Positions 17,765-26,759 of a stretch of DNA of 64,000 bases are shown piece after piece. Made by a program: the position numbers and the translations under genes. A model generated the notes under the pieces. The model had not been told where the DNA came from. It did not search any database and saw only the letters and a program-made list of their open reading frames with translations. The DNA lies in assembly GCF_001281485.1 (NCBI RefSeq), contig NZ_CP012669.1:124001-188000 (forward strand). The letters are read 5' to 3'. This stretch comes from Altererythrobacter epoxidivorans (lineage in GTDB: Bacteria > Pseudomonadota > Alphaproteobacteria > Sphingomonadales > Sphingomonadaceae). Position 1 is the first letter of the stretch; every line of letters starts with the position of its first letter.

Positions 17765-18945
17765 TTTCTTTTGATCAAGCATTGGCTCAGGTCGAAGCCT
17801 CGGTAGTGTCGCTACCAGGGGAAGACGTGCCGCTGGCTGAGGCCGCTGGGCGAGTGCTTGCTGCACCCGTTTTTGCCCGGCGAGCGGCTCCGTTTTCGGA
17901 TGTTGCTGCTATGGATGGCTATGCGGTCCATAATGGCTCGACCAAAGCAGGCATGCCAGTGTTAGTTTTGGGCGAAAGCCGGGCTGGCGCTGGCTTCTCT
18001 GGACTGGTTCAACCAGGTGAGGCTGTTCGCATTTTTACTGGTGCCCCGATGCCCAAGGGCGCGGACCGCGTCATCATGCAGGAATACTCCGCGCGAGAAG
18101 GTGACACTGTGCGTTTCGCCGAAGGGTACGGACCCGGCTGGCATGTGCGCGCAGCTGGCAGCGACTTTTCCGCTGGCGATCTCCTGCTGGACGTCGGAAC
18201 ACGGCTTGGCTCGCGCACAATTGTCACTGCCGCAGCTGCCGATCAGGCGATGCTTAAAGTCTGCTTGCGGCCCAAAGTGGCCATTATCGGCACCGGCGAT
18301 GAACTCGCACCTCCGGGTGAAGCTCATTTACGCGCCGACGCTGTCCCTGAGAGCGTAACTTTCGGCATCGCCGCAATGGTACAGCATGCCGGTGCGGAAG
18401 TGATCGCAAGGATAATCGGGGACGACAGTCTACCAGCACTCGAACGACTGGCCGGAGAAATGCTGGACAAGGCCGATGTGGTGATCGTGACCGGCGGCGC
18501 ATCCGTTGGCGAGCGCGACTTTGCCAAGCCGATGTTCGTATCTCACGGGCTGGAGTTGCTGTTTTCCAAAGTCGCCATGAAGCCGGGCAAACCTGTCTGG
18601 TTAGGCCGGGCAAAGGGGAAATGGGTTCTGGGCCTGCCGGGCAATCCGACCTCGGCCATGGTGACTGCGTGCCTGTTCCTGCGCGCGCTTTTGGCGGGAC
18701 TCCAAGGTCAGAGCATCACTCAGGTCTTGCAGTGGCGGGAGCTGCCGCTCGCTTGCCAAATGCCAGCAACCGGTGGCCGCGAAACATTTGTCAGGGCAAG
18801 ATGGGGCGCCGATGGATTGCGCCCGCTCGGCAATCAGGACAGCGGGGTGCAGTTGGCATTGGCGCAGGCAGACTGGTTAATACGCAGCGCGCCCAATTCA
18901 CCCGGCCTTGACGCCGGCGATACGGTCACCGCGCTGGAGTTTTAA
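17761..18945 (+). CDS. moeA: molybdopterin molybdotransferase
   Basis: A protein of about 394 residues that inserts molybdate into adenylated molybdopterin. Visible signatures are FSDVAAMDGYAV near residue 60, VRIFTGAPMPKGAD, the ATP-like fold region ATTGDEL-type (IIGTGDELAPPGE), TGGASVGERDFAKP and GLPGNPTSAMV. The start is uncertain: a TTG at 17761 gives the usual ISFDQAL beginning and overlaps the moaB stop; GTG at 17755 and ATG at 17716 are in frame. Codon usage is like its neighbours. It is the last moa/moe gene before nnrU. Confidence 0.92.
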   Translation: MISFDQALAQVEASVVSLPGEDVPLAEAAGRVLAAPVFARRAAPFSDVAAMDGYAVHNGSTKAGMPVLVLGESRAGAGFSGLVQPGEAVRIFTGAPMPKGADRVIMQEYSAREGDTVRFAEGYGPGWHVRAAGSDFSAGDLLLDVGTRLGSRTIVTAAAADQAMLKVCLRPKVAIIGTGDELAPPGEAHLRADAVPESVTFGIAAMVQHAGAEVIARIIGDDSLPALERLAGEMLDKADVVIVTGGASVGERDFAKPMFVSHGLELLFSKVAMKPGKPVWLGRAKGKWVLGLPGNPTSAMVTACLFLRALLAGLQGQSITQVLQWRELPLACQMPATGGRETFVRARWGADGLRPLGNQDSGVQLALAQADWLIRSAPNSPGLDAGDTVTALEF

Positions 18946-18989
18946 AATTGGCACTGCGCAATCCGCCATCTTTGAAAGCGACCTGAACA

Positions 18990-19660
18990 ATGGACTGGAT
19001 TGAGTTTTCTTTGTCGCTGATTGTATTTTCCTCTCGCACGGCACACTTATACGCCCGCCGATCAAGCCGTGGTTAGTCAAACTGATTGGGACAGGAGGGT
19101 TCACCTTTGCCTATTCGGTGCTCTCAATCGGGGTTTTGACGTGGTTGATCTCGGCTGCGGGACGTGCGCCCTTCGTTTCGCTTTGGTATTGGCAGCCTTG
19201 GCATAATCACGTTGTTTCGACGATCATGCTGGTCGTGTGTCTGATCCTTGCGCTGGCCATCGGGCGCCCCAGTCCCTTTTCCTTAGGCGGATCGGAAAAT
19301 GTTGCATTCGATCCGGATCGACCTGGCATTGTCGGTGTGATGCGGCATCCCTTGCTTGCCGCGATCGCATTTTGGGCGCTGGCCCATGTCTTTGCGAACG
19401 GCGACCTTGCACACCTGATCATGTTTGGCACCTTTGCCGCTTTTGCGATGACTGGTGGTAGTATTATCGACCGTCGCAAGAAACGGCTGATGGGAGCGGA
19501 GCGGGAAGAACTTCGGCACAGGGTGAAGCAAAGTGGGCTCTCCAAAGCTCTGTTGTCGTTGATGCGCGAGCCAATCCGGTTGCTTGCCGGGGCTGCCGGA
19601 TACGTTGCGCTGATCGTCGCCCATCCCCACTTGTTTGGGGTCAATCCGATCGCGGGCTAA
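18990..19660 (+). pseudogene. nnrU: nnrU, broken by a one-base frameshift
   Basis: NnrU is a membrane protein of about 225 residues needed for nitrite and NO metabolism in denitrifiers. Reading from the ATG at 18990 gives MDWIEFSLSLIVF and then runs into a stop. If one T is added to the four-T run at 19026-19029, the frame continues as FLSHGTLIRPPIKPWLVKLI and joins the long downstream frame (LSIGVLTWLISAAGR, RPGIVGVMRHPLLAAIAFW) to the stop at 19660. The homology therefore spans two frames. It may be a true loss of function, a phase-variable T tract or a sequencing error. The 3' end overlaps mobA on the opposite strand by 20 bases. Confidence 0.85.
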
Positions 19661-20243
19661 GCTGGCTTTCCGCCTTGGCGAGGGCAGCGGGGTCATTGAT
19701 ATTGGCGAAGAGATCGGGATCGCATCCATCACCCCAATCGACGCGGGTGACACCAACCGCATCTGCAAAGCGCCAGAGCGACTGGCCTCCGCCGCCAATG
19801 TAATTCGCCAAGGCTGAGCGATTCACGCGCCAAAGCGCAGCCATGGGATGATCGCGGCCATGGCTAACCGGCAAGGCGCAGCCGTTTGCCCCGATCCCTA
19901 GTTGTAGCATCGACGGCAGATTTGATGGAAGGAACGGCTGGTCGCACCCAATCAGCATGACCATTTCGCGACCTTGCTGCGCAGCAAAGCGAAATGCGCT
20001 GTCGAGCGCGCTGATGGGGCCGATCCCTCCAATTCTGTCGATCAGGAGCGGAACCGTGGGCTGCTCAAAGACCTGTTCCTTGCTCCGCACCGAAATCGCG
20101 ACCTCGTCAGAATGGGCCATCGCCCATGCCAGTGAATGATTGAGCAGGGATCTCCCCGCAAGCTCTCGTTCCGGCTTGTTACCGCCCATGCGGTCTCCGT
20201 CGCCTCCGGCGGCGACCACAATGGCAGGTCTCGTTTCGCTCAC
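19641..20243 (-). CDS. mobA: molybdenum cofactor guanylyltransferase
   Basis: A protein of about 200 residues that adds GMP to molybdenum cofactor to make the bis-MGD form that NarG and FdsA need. The nucleotide-binding motif near the N terminus (VAAGGDGDRMGGNKPERELAG) is slightly unusual but recognisable, and MLIGCDQPFLPSNL is the second family motif. The GTG at 20243 overlaps the pdxH stop (GTGA); an ATG at 20267 would extend into pdxH. It closes the reverse operon that begins with the ferredoxin gene. Confidence 0.88.
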   Translation of the reverse strand: MSETRPAIVVAAGGDGDRMGGNKPERELAGRSLLNHSLAWAMAHSDEVAISVRSKEQVFEQPTVPLLIDRIGGIGPISALDSAFRFAAQQGREMVMLIGCDQPFLPSNLPSMLQLGIGANGCALPVSHGRDHPMAALWRVNRSALANYIGGGGQSLWRFADAVGVTRVDWGDGCDPDLFANINDPAALAKAESQLSPRSD

Positions 20244-20833
20244 GGATAGAGCAGGTAGCGCCGCCAATCGCCGCTGTCTGCCTTTTCGAAAACGATCCGG
20301 TCGTGGAGCCGGTGTTCCGCGTTGGTCCAGAACTCCATCCGATCCGGGACAATCCTAAATCCGGACCAGAATGGCGGGCGATTGACCTCACCCACGGCGA
20401 ATGAGGCGGTATACCGGGTCACTCGGGCCAGCAGTTTTGCCCGGCTCTCAAGTCTGGCCGACTGTTTCGATGCCCAAGCGCCGATCCTGCTGGTGACAGG
20501 ACGGGAGGAAAAATAGGCATCTGCCTCTTCATCACCGACCGGCTCGGCCAATCCTTCGACACGGACCTGTTTGCCAAGCGGCTGCCAGTAAAAGCACAGC
20601 GCCGCGCGCGGATTGCCGGTCAGATCTTTCGCCTTTCGGCTGCCCAGATTGGTGTAGATCGCGAAACCTTGTGCGTCATAGCCCTTGAGCAGAACCATGC
20701 GGCTCGATGGCCAGCCAGCCCTTGTTGCTGTCGCCAGATTGACCGCGCTTGCATCCGCGATTTCAGGGTGCATGGATGCTTCGGAATACCAAGAGGCGAA
20801 CAGTTCGAGAGGGTCTATGCCCGAGCTGGTCAT
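20240..20833 (-). CDS. pdxH: pyridoxamine/pyridoxine 5'-phosphate oxidase
   Basis: A 197-residue FMN enzyme that makes pyridoxal 5'-phosphate. Family blocks seen are [17 protein letters not shown] with SRKAKDL, the [17 protein letters not shown] strand, the [16 protein letters not shown] loop and the C-terminal W-RRYLLYP tail that lines the active site. The ATG at 20833 overlaps the upstream acyl-CoA dehydrogenase stop as ATGA. Its place inside a redox operon with mobA is unusual; it may simply be a hitchhiker in the transcript. Confidence 0.95.
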   Translation of the reverse strand: MTSSGIDPLELFASWYSEASMHPEIADASAVNLATATRAGWPSSRMVLLKGYDAQGFAIYTNLGSRKAKDLTGNPRAALCFYWQPLGKQVRVEGLAEPVGDEEADAYFSSRPVTSRIGAWASKQSARLESRAKLLARVTRYTASFAVGEVNRPPFWSGFRIVPDRMEFWTNAEHRLHDRIVFEKADSGDWRRYLLYP

Positions 20834-22092
20834 TGGGCGGACCTGCTCCTCCATTCAGCCATCCGATTGCCGAATTTTCCGAACTCCATGCGCGCGATGG
20901 TGCGCAGATGGACTTCATCGGGGCCATCGGCAATCCGCAGGGCGCGCATTCCGGCATAGACTTCGGCGAGGCCAAAATCATCGGACAATCCGCCTGCGCC
21001 ATGGGCCTGCATCGCGTAATCGAGCACCCTTAGCGCAGTGCGCGGCGCGGCGACTTTGATCATAGCGATCTCTTGCCGTGCGGTCTTATTGCCAGCCTTG
21101 TCCATCATGTCCGCTGCTTTCAGGCACAACAGGCGGGTCATCTCTATGTCCAACCGGGCCTCGCCCAACCGCTGTTCCCAGACCGACTGATCTGCCAGCC
21201 GCCTGCCGAAGGCGACCCGTGACATCAGTCGCTCAGCCATCTTCTCGATTGCGCGTTCCGCCGCGCCAATGGCGCGCATGCAATGGTGAATCCGGCCCGG
21301 ACCCAGCCGCCCTTGCGCAATTTCAAAGCCGCGCCCTTCTCCCAGGATCAGGTTCGATGCAGGCACCCGCACATCGCGCAGCACAATCTCGGCATGGCCA
21401 TGCGGCGCCCCATCATAGCCGAACACCGGCAGCATTCTGACGATCTCCACGCCGGGGGTCGCAAGCGGAACCAAAATTTGCGACTGCTGCTGATGCGCGG
21501 CAGCGTCAGTATCGGTCTTGCCCATTAGGATCGCGATCTTGCACCGCGGATCGCCCGCGCCCGAAGACCACCATTTGCGCCCGTTGATCACATATTCATC
21601 GCCGTCCCGGCGGATTGAGGTTTGGATATTGGTCGCATCAGATGACGCGACATCGGGTTCAGTCATCAGGAAGGCAGAACGAATCTCGCCATCCATCAGC
21701 GGCCTGAGCCACTGGGCCTTCTGCTCGTCAGTCCCATAGCGGTGAAGCACCTCCATGTTACCCGTATCCGGCGCAGAGCAGTTGAACGCTTCGGATGCAA
21801 AGCCGACCCGGCCCATCTCCTCCGCGCACAGGGCATATTCGAGATTGGTCAGCCCGGCTCCACGGTAATCGCCTGTGTCGTGCTCCGATGGGGGCAGGAA
21901 TAGGTTCCACAAGCCTTCGGAATAGGCTCGCGCTTTCAACTCTTCGATGATCGCAGGGATTTGCCACCGGTCGTTGCAGGTTTGGCGTATATGCTCACCA
22001 TAAGAGTCCTCAGCAGGATACACATAGTCCCGCATGAAGGCGCTTACGCGGTCGCGCCATTCCAGCTGCCTTTCGGAAAGTGTGAAATCCAT
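20830..22092 (-). CDS. acyl-CoA dehydrogenase, ACAD10/11-like
   Basis: A 420-residue flavoprotein with the usual three-part acyl-CoA dehydrogenase fold. Signatures include [49 protein letters not shown] and, near the end, the [16 protein letters not shown] block typical of the ACAD10/11 group. The ATG at 22092 starts MDFTLSERQ and lies six bases after the upstream di-iron gene. As it is co-transcribed with a ferredoxin and a di-iron protein, it may act on the same lipid-like substrate; that is inference. Confidence 0.9.
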   Translation of the reverse strand: MDFTLSERQLEWRDRVSAFMRDYVYPAEDSYGEHIRQTCNDRWQIPAIIEELKARAYSEGLWNLFLPPSEHDTGDYRGAGLTNLEYALCAEEMGRVGFASEAFNCSAPDTGNMEVLHRYGTDEQKAQWLRPLMDGEIRSAFLMTEPDVASSDATNIQTSIRRDGDEYVINGRKWWSSGAGDPRCKIAILMGKTDTDAAAHQQQSQILVPLATPGVEIVRMLPVFGYDGAPHGHAEIVLRDVRVPASNLILGEGRGFEIAQGRLGPGRIHHCMRAIGAAERAIEKMAERLMSRVAFGRRLADQSVWEQRLGEARLDIEMTRLLCLKAADMMDKAGNKTARQEIAMIKVAAPRTALRVLDYAMQAHGAGGLSDDFGLAEVYAGMRALRIADGPDEVHLRTIARMEFGKFGNRMAEWRSRSAQ

Positions 22093-22096
22093 GTCT

Positions 22097-23188
22097 TTAC
22101 GCTGCGACCGGATGGCCGCCTTCCATCGCATGAAGGATGCGCGGATCTTCCCACACAGGAATGCCCGCTTCTTCATAACGGGAACGCACCCGTGGGGTCA
22201 GCAAGCCGACCCTGGCAATAGCTGGCAGCATCAGATGCTCCAGCGAGTGGATCTGTCCGGGCGGCAATTGCCGGGTAATGCCAAGCTGTTCGGCCTCGCG
22301 CAGTCCGGCGAAGAAATCGTCCGCGTCGATCTCGCAATTCTCCAGAACCAGCATGAATCCGGGATCGACCCGGCTGGCGATGGTTCCGGCGGTCCCGGCA
22401 AAGGCAAGGATGCGCACCGCTTCGAATGCGAAGTCAGCAAGGTCTTCCACTTCGTCTTCCGGCAGTCCGGCAATCACCGGAGCAAGATAGGCATGGCCAA
22501 AGGAAACATGGCGGGCTTCATCGCGCATGACGTTGAAGGTCAGTTGCTTGAGCAGTTCGCACTGCGTTGAGCGATACATGTTGTTGAACGCGCCGAGTGC
22601 TAGCCCTTCGACGATCATGTTCATCCCGATCATGATCTTCTCGTAACGATCGGCTTTTAGAGTGGCATCGATCAACTGTTTGAGCCAGCCAGACATCGGG
22701 TAAACCATCGCCACCTTGTCGCAATATCTGGCGAAGACTTCGACATGGCGGGCCTCGTCCATTGTCTGCGTGGCGGCATAAAGCTTGGCAGTGGCATCGG
22801 GAACCGAATGGGTGATGCAAGCCGCAGTCATCAGTGCACCCTGCTCACCATGCAGAAACTGCGACAGCATCTGCGCTGTCGAATGCGCAGTGAAGCGTTC
22901 CTGCTGCGACTTTGACAACTTCTTGAAGAACGGCATCCGGTGATAGATGTCCTGCTCGTCATTCATCATCGGGCGCGAGGGGTCGACAGTCAGATCCCAA
23001 GGCAGACGTTCGTCGCTGTTCCACTGGTCCTGTTTCGCGCGGCGATACAGATCCTCGATCTTGTCGCCCGACATCAGGTAATCGAAAGTCCAGGCGATCT
23101 CTAGCGGGCTGCGATAGATGTCATCGGGGGTCTTGTCCCCGAGCCAGCCTGGCATTTCCCGCATGTTATTGTCCCGCACGGTGTCCAT
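22097..23188 (-). CDS. ferritin-like di-iron protein, probable oxygenase or desaturase
   Basis: A 363-residue all-helical protein with a full carboxylate-bridged di-iron ligand set: Glu115, Glu145 and His148 (MDEARH), Glu194, and Glu224 and His227 (RDEARH). This pattern is shared by ribonucleotide reductase R2, soluble monooxygenases and AurF-type N-oxygenases. No known substrate can be read from the sequence. The ATG at 23188 has GGGAGAG just upstream; longer reading to 23233 overlaps the ferredoxin gene. The flanking ferredoxin is a natural electron donor and the following acyl-CoA dehydrogenase suggests fatty-acyl chemistry. Confidence 0.75.
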   Translation of the reverse strand: MDTVRDNNMREMPGWLGDKTPDDIYRSPLEIAWTFDYLMSGDKIEDLYRRAKQDQWNSDERLPWDLTVDPSRPMMNDEQDIYHRMPFFKKLSKSQQERFTAHSTAQMLSQFLHGEQGALMTAACITHSVPDATAKLYAATQTMDEARHVEVFARYCDKVAMVYPMSGWLKQLIDATLKADRYEKIMIGMNMIVEGLALGAFNNMYRSTQCELLKQLTFNVMRDEARHVSFGHAYLAPVIAGLPEDEVEDLADFAFEAVRILAFAGTAGTIASRVDPGFMLVLENCEIDADDFFAGLREAEQLGITRQLPPGQIHSLEHLMLPAIARVGLLTPRVRSRYEEAGIPVWEDPRILHAMEGGHPVAA

Positions 23189-23229
23189 CACACTCTCCCA
23201 TATGGATCGTCCCACTAGGTGGCGATCGC

Positions 23230-23550
23230 TCAATACTGGCGGGCGGGAAGGCGCACGCGGATCCCGTCCATTTGTTCGGTTATCGGTATTTGACAGGCCA
23301 GCCTGCTGCGCTCGGTCACATCGTACGCGAAATCGAGCGTCGCACGTTCAAGCTCATGCATATCTGGCAGAATGGCAGCATCGCTCTCATCGACATAACA
23401 GTGGCAAGTTCCACAGGCGCAAAAGCCACCGCAGTCGCCCTCAATACCGGGGACATCATTCATGGCGGCAGCCTCCATCAGGCTGATGCCGACGCTGGCT
23501 GCAACTTCGTGCACCGTGCCATTGTCCGCAACGTATGAAACTAGAACCAT
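23230..23550 (-). CDS. adrenodoxin-type [2Fe-2S] ferredoxin
   Basis: A 106-residue ferredoxin with cluster cysteines at 40, 46 and 49 (C-x5-C-x2-C in GDCGGFCACGTC) and a fourth near residue 88 (RLACQIPI). This spacing is that of the adrenodoxin/putidaredoxin group, which feeds electrons to oxygenases. The start at ATG 23550 gives a normal N terminus; an ATG at 23580 is possible. It is the first gene of the reverse operon and lies 60 bases from an FNR-type box. Confidence 0.93.
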   Translation of the reverse strand: MVLVSYVADNGTVHEVAASVGISLMEAAAMNDVPGIEGDCGGFCACGTCHCYVDESDAAILPDMHELERATLDFAYDVTERSRLACQIPITEQMDGIRVRLPARQY

Positions 23551-23609
23551 ATCCGAAATCGCTCCGACTCTTACTGACATCCGTGTAAGCAATCGGAGAC
23601 GCCGTCACA

Positions 23610-23623
23610 TTGACCTGCGTCAA
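23610..23623. promoter_or_regulatory. FNR/FixK-type box between ferredoxin operon and regulator
   Basis: TTGAC-CTGC-GTCAA is a perfect palindrome in its half sites and fits TTGAY-N4-RTCAA. It lies between the divergent ferredoxin gene and the truncated Crp/Fnr gene. Confidence 0.75.
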
Positions 23624-23685
23624 AGCGCGCCATGCCAAAGGCAGGGTAGGCAAGGATGCGACAGACAGGGTTCATGAGAGGTGCC

Positions 23686-24291
23686 ATGCCGAACTTCGGC
23701 TCTTGTAACATATTTCTACGCGCTACCTTCGGCATTGATCCCGGGGCAGAAATCGGTCGGCAACTCGGCGCGCTCGCAACGCCATTGCACGTAAGACGCG
23801 GGCAGGACATCGAGATTGATCCTGCTGAGGCTGCCCTTGTATTCCTGTCGAGTGGCGCGACCAAACTGGGTGCGTTGGCGTCGCGCGGGCGCCACCAGAT
23901 AGTGGCATTTCATTTCGGCGGTGACATTTTTACCATACCGGCGGTGAATACGGATCGATACACTTTGACCGGTCTCTGCGAAAGCACTCTCACAACCTTT
24001 CCGGCTCGCGAATTCTACGACCGCGCAGGGGGCAATCCCTCGATCATGCGCGCTTTGCTGGAGCGTTCGCAGACGGCTCTCTTCCGATACCGCGATAAGG
24101 CGGTCAATTTGGGGCAGAAATCCGCAGGCGAGCGCGTGGCCGGCTTTCTTCTTGCGATGTGGGAACGGCTCGAACCAGCGGGCGGAAACAGCGCCACGAT
24201 CGACCTACCGATGTCGCGGGCGGATATCGGAGAGAGTCTGGGGCTCAAGATCGAAACCGTCAGCCGCCAGTTCGGTAGTGGGTCAGTTTGA
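23686..24291 (+). pseudogene. Crp/Fnr regulator truncated in its DNA-binding domain
   Basis: A 201-residue Crp/Fnr-type protein. The sensor barrel (about residues 25-125) and dimer helix are present, and the helix-turn-helix begins normally (MSRADIGESLGLKIETVSRQF). At that point, midway through the recognition helix, the frame changes to GSGSV and stops, so the wing and last 20-30 residues usual in the family are missing. There is no FNR-type cysteine cluster. The ATG at 23686 has AGAGG six bases upstream. The loss coincides with the edge of a scarred region that continues with two other gene fragments, so I call it a broken gene, though a shortened product may still be made. Confidence 0.75.
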
Positions 24292-24295
24292 AATC

Positions 24296-24622
24296 TTACG
24301 ATAGCACAAAGTCGGCGTGCGCCTTTAGCTCGCGCCGCGCGCTCGCGTGGCCGAGGGCGCAAAGCATAACCTTCACTCCCTCGCGTCGCACAAATTTGAA
24401 AGCTGGGACAAAATCACTGTCGCCGGTAACCACAACAACCGCGCGAACCAAGTCGCGCAAAGCCAGCCGGGCCATATCAAGGTCGATTCTTATGTGGACG
24501 CCTTTTTGGTTGATGTCCAAAAGGAAGTCTCCATCCGCAAGCGCGCGCGGCTCTGCTTTGATTTGCTGAACAGAACGGGGCTTGAGCTTCCACTTTTGTG
24601 GAGTGCGACGTGTTTCGCCCAA
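24296..24622 (-). pseudogene. NYN-domain gene fragment (C-terminal half)
   Basis: The reverse-strand frame matches the second half of an NYN/LabA-like (PIN-fold) protein: a [17 protein letters not shown] helix, the core strand [16 protein letters not shown] with the conserved GDSDF acid pair, [13 protein letters not shown], and the ending [10 protein letters not shown]. The first half, with the initial acidic motif of the fold (family start F-x-D-x-x-N), is not found upstream; only a TTG is available as a start. These proteins are thought to be RNases or RNA-binding. It lies against a truncated regulator on one side and an arsenite-pump fragment on the other. Confidence 0.7.
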
Positions 24623-24820
24623 GCGGTCGCCGCGCCCTGCGCCCTTATTGGCACGTCCAACTTCTTCGAACTCGCCGTGGCGGTAGCCATCGGTTTGTTC
24701 GGCCTAGGTAGTGGCGCGGCACTGGCGACGGTCGTAGGCGTGCTCGTTGAAGTGCCGGTGATGCTCTCGCTGGTCGCCATTGCGAACCGAACGCGAGGCA
24801 GCTTCGAGCATGTTAGCTAG
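24617..24820 (+). pseudogene. 3' fragment of ACR3-type arsenite efflux pump gene
   Basis: About 67 codons match the C-terminal end of ACR3/ArsB-type arsenite transporters: [20 protein letters not shown], then [37 protein letters not shown] and a stop. The other eight or so membrane helices are absent; upstream, the same frame becomes unrelated sequence overlapping the NYN fragment. The stop overlaps the end of the convergent APC permease gene. It is best read as a relic of an arsenic-resistance gene cut by recombination. Confidence 0.75.
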
Positions 24821-26048
24821 TCAGCCGCAGCTGGATCACTTTCCGAACGCCAAAGGCAGCCCCGAGAGCAAGCGAGGCCCACAACCAGAACAGCGGCGGC
24901 ACAAAAGCTGCCAGCCCGAGGCAACCGGCAAGCCCTATCCACGCGATCCAGCGCGGAAACAGCCGCTCCTCGCCTTGCAGCCGCAGGGCTGCCGCGTTGG
25001 TAATCGCGTAATAGACCAGCACTGTCACTGCGCTGAAGGTCCAGGCAACGCGCACATCGCCCAGTAGGCAAAGCCCCCCGACCACCACTGCCATGCCGAT
25101 GATGGCGGCAACAGGCTCTCCGCCGCGCAGCTTGCCAAACAGCGCTGGCGCATCACCGCGCCGTCCCATAGCCAGCAGGACGCGCGACAGCCCTAGGATG
25201 AGGTTGAGAAGGACGCCCACCATAGCCAGCATCGCGGCAGCCGCGATGGTTATGGCGAGCCATCCCGGCCCGAATGCGCGTGAAGCGGCTTCCAGCGGCG
25301 TGGCAGCGTCTGTAAGCGATCCTGCGTGCAGGGTGAGGACGTGGCCGACACCCAGATAGAGCACGGTGGTAACGGCAATGGTTGCCAGGATGGCAGGCGG
25401 GATGGTGCGCCTTGGATCGCGGACTTCTTCGGCCATGGTGGCGACACGCCCGTAACCGGTGAAGGCCACGAACAGCAGCGCGCAGGCATGGAAAAAATCC
25501 GGCGGCGATGATTGGTTGAGTTCTGAAGAGTCTGCTGTCTGGCTCGCGCTACCCAGCGCCACGAACACACCTAGCGCGGCGACGACCAGCAGAACGATGA
25601 CGGCATTTAACCAGTTCGCGCGGCGGAGGCCAGCCTGGATCATGACCGTCAGCGCGGCGACCAGCGTCAGCGCAACCGGCACCAGCGGAAGATCGGTTTC
25701 GATCAGTGCGTCGAGGTAAGCAGCAAAGGCGAGGGCCGCCGTTGCCGCAGACGCAGACTTCGCCAGCAGGAACATCGTTCCTGCGGTGAACCCTGCTGCC
25801 GGGGACAGGAATACGTAGCCATATTCATAAGTCCCTCCCGCCTTGGCATGACTTGCTGCGAGCTGCGCGCTCGAAAGGGCGTTGCAGCCTGCCACCACAG
25901 CAGCGAGAAGAATTGCGGGAAGCACCCCCCATCCGACCATGTCCTCAGCAAGTCCGATGCTGACGAACACGCCCGATCCCAGCATCGAGCCGAGCCCGAG
26001 CAGGACAGCTCCGACAAGCCCGGTTTCCCGCTTGAGGGTCGCGGCCAT
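24813..26048 (-). CDS. APC-family amino acid permease
   Basis: A 411-residue inner-membrane transporter with about twelve helices. The N terminus shows the amino-acid/polyamine/organocation signature [21 protein letters not shown], with the unwound glycine-rich helix 1, and helix 6 has [32 protein letters not shown]. The substrate is not evident. The ATG at 26048 lies one base after the DUF486 stop (TGAGATG), so the two are a small operon. Confidence 0.88.
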   Translation of the reverse strand: MAATLKRETGLVGAVLLGLGSMLGSGVFVSIGLAEDMVGWGVLPAILLAAVVAGCNALSSAQLAASHAKAGGTYEYGYVFLSPAAGFTAGTMFLLAKSASAATAALAFAAYLDALIETDLPLVPVALTLVAALTVMIQAGLRRANWLNAVIVLLVVAALGVFVALGSASQTADSSELNQSSPPDFFHACALLFVAFTGYGRVATMAEEVRDPRRTIPPAILATIAVTTVLYLGVGHVLTLHAGSLTDAATPLEAASRAFGPGWLAITIAAAAMLAMVGVLLNLILGLSRVLLAMGRRGDAPALFGKLRGGEPVAAIIGMAVVVGGLCLLGDVRVAWTFSAVTVLVYYAITNAAALRLQGEERLFPRWIAWIGLAGCLGLAAFVPPLFWLWASLALGAAFGVRKVIQLRLTS

Positions 26049-26049
26049 C

Positions 26050-26385
26050 TCAGCGCCCCACGAACAAGAAGCCGACCGCCGCCATGATGCAGCCGAAGGC
26101 GGCAAAATGCCGCCAGGACAGGGCTTCGCCAAGCACGAGCACCATGAATCCGCCGAAGATGGTCAACGCGATGGCTTCCTGCATGATCTTGAGTTGTCCT
26201 GCTGTGAAGCCCGAAGCATAGCCTATGCGGTTGGCCGGGACCGCGAAGCAATATTCGACGAAGGCGATGGCCCAGCTGATCATGATGACCGTGAACAGTG
26301 GCTTCGACATGCCGCCCTTGAGGTGCCAATACCAGGCCACAGTCATGAAAATGTTAGACACGATCAGCAGTATGATGGTTGGCAT
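26050..26385 (-). CDS. DUF486 (DMT-superfamily) membrane protein
   Basis: A 111-residue protein with four helices and the DUF486 hallmarks: TVAWYWHLK, a WAIAFVEYCFAVPANRIGY block and GQLKIMQEAIAL. Members resemble half-size drug/metabolite transporters and probably act as dimers; no substrate is known. The ATG at 26385 matches the usual family length. It precedes the permease with one base between them. Confidence 0.9.
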   Translation of the reverse strand: MPTIILLIVSNIFMTVAWYWHLKGGMSKPLFTVIMISWAIAFVEYCFAVPANRIGYASGFTAGQLKIMQEAIALTIFGGFMVLVLGEALSWRHFAAFGCIMAAVGFLFVGR

Positions 26386-26759
26386 CGAAGAACTCCGCGC
26401 CATTTGAAGTAGGGCTTGTCAGCCTCTTCCGCCGCTTGGACGCGATCGACAAGTTCTTAGTTGTCCTCCCCTCATCGAAATTGGGGCGCGAGCGGACTGG
26501 CCGATTGTGGGAAATGCGATCGTGCTCGAGAATGACCGGAAATGGGGTGCAAAGAAGATATTTATCTACCTTGTCGTCGGAGCCGATGATACAATTTCGA
26601 GTCTGAAAAAGGCATCGAACCAATGTATTAGACGGTTTTTGAGGGCCTTTTGAGGGCTTTTTGCCGAAGGCCAAATTCATAACTATCAGATAATATGCGG
26701 AAAAATAGCTTGAATGTGATGCCTCTTCTGGGCACCATTTTCGAGTACATGTCCGCTTA
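26386..26759. other. 374-base intergenic stretch, no gene seen
   Basis: No convincing coding frame is present. The part near the LysR gene is more AT-rich than the surroundings (positions about 26660-26720). At 26636-26662 a short unit (TTTTGAGGGC) is repeated in tandem, and GGCCTT at 26644 pairs with AAGGCC at 26667, too weak and too wide to call a terminator. It should hold the DUF486 promoter and the end of the LysR transcript. Confidence 0.5.

Noticed and set aside
17761..17778. TTGAT...ATCAA-like sequence at the moeA start
   Set aside because: The half sites are not spaced by four bases and it lies inside an operon, so it is not an FNR box.
26644..26672. Inverted repeat considered as a terminator
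   Set aside because: Six-base arms with a 17-base loop and no T run after the second arm.
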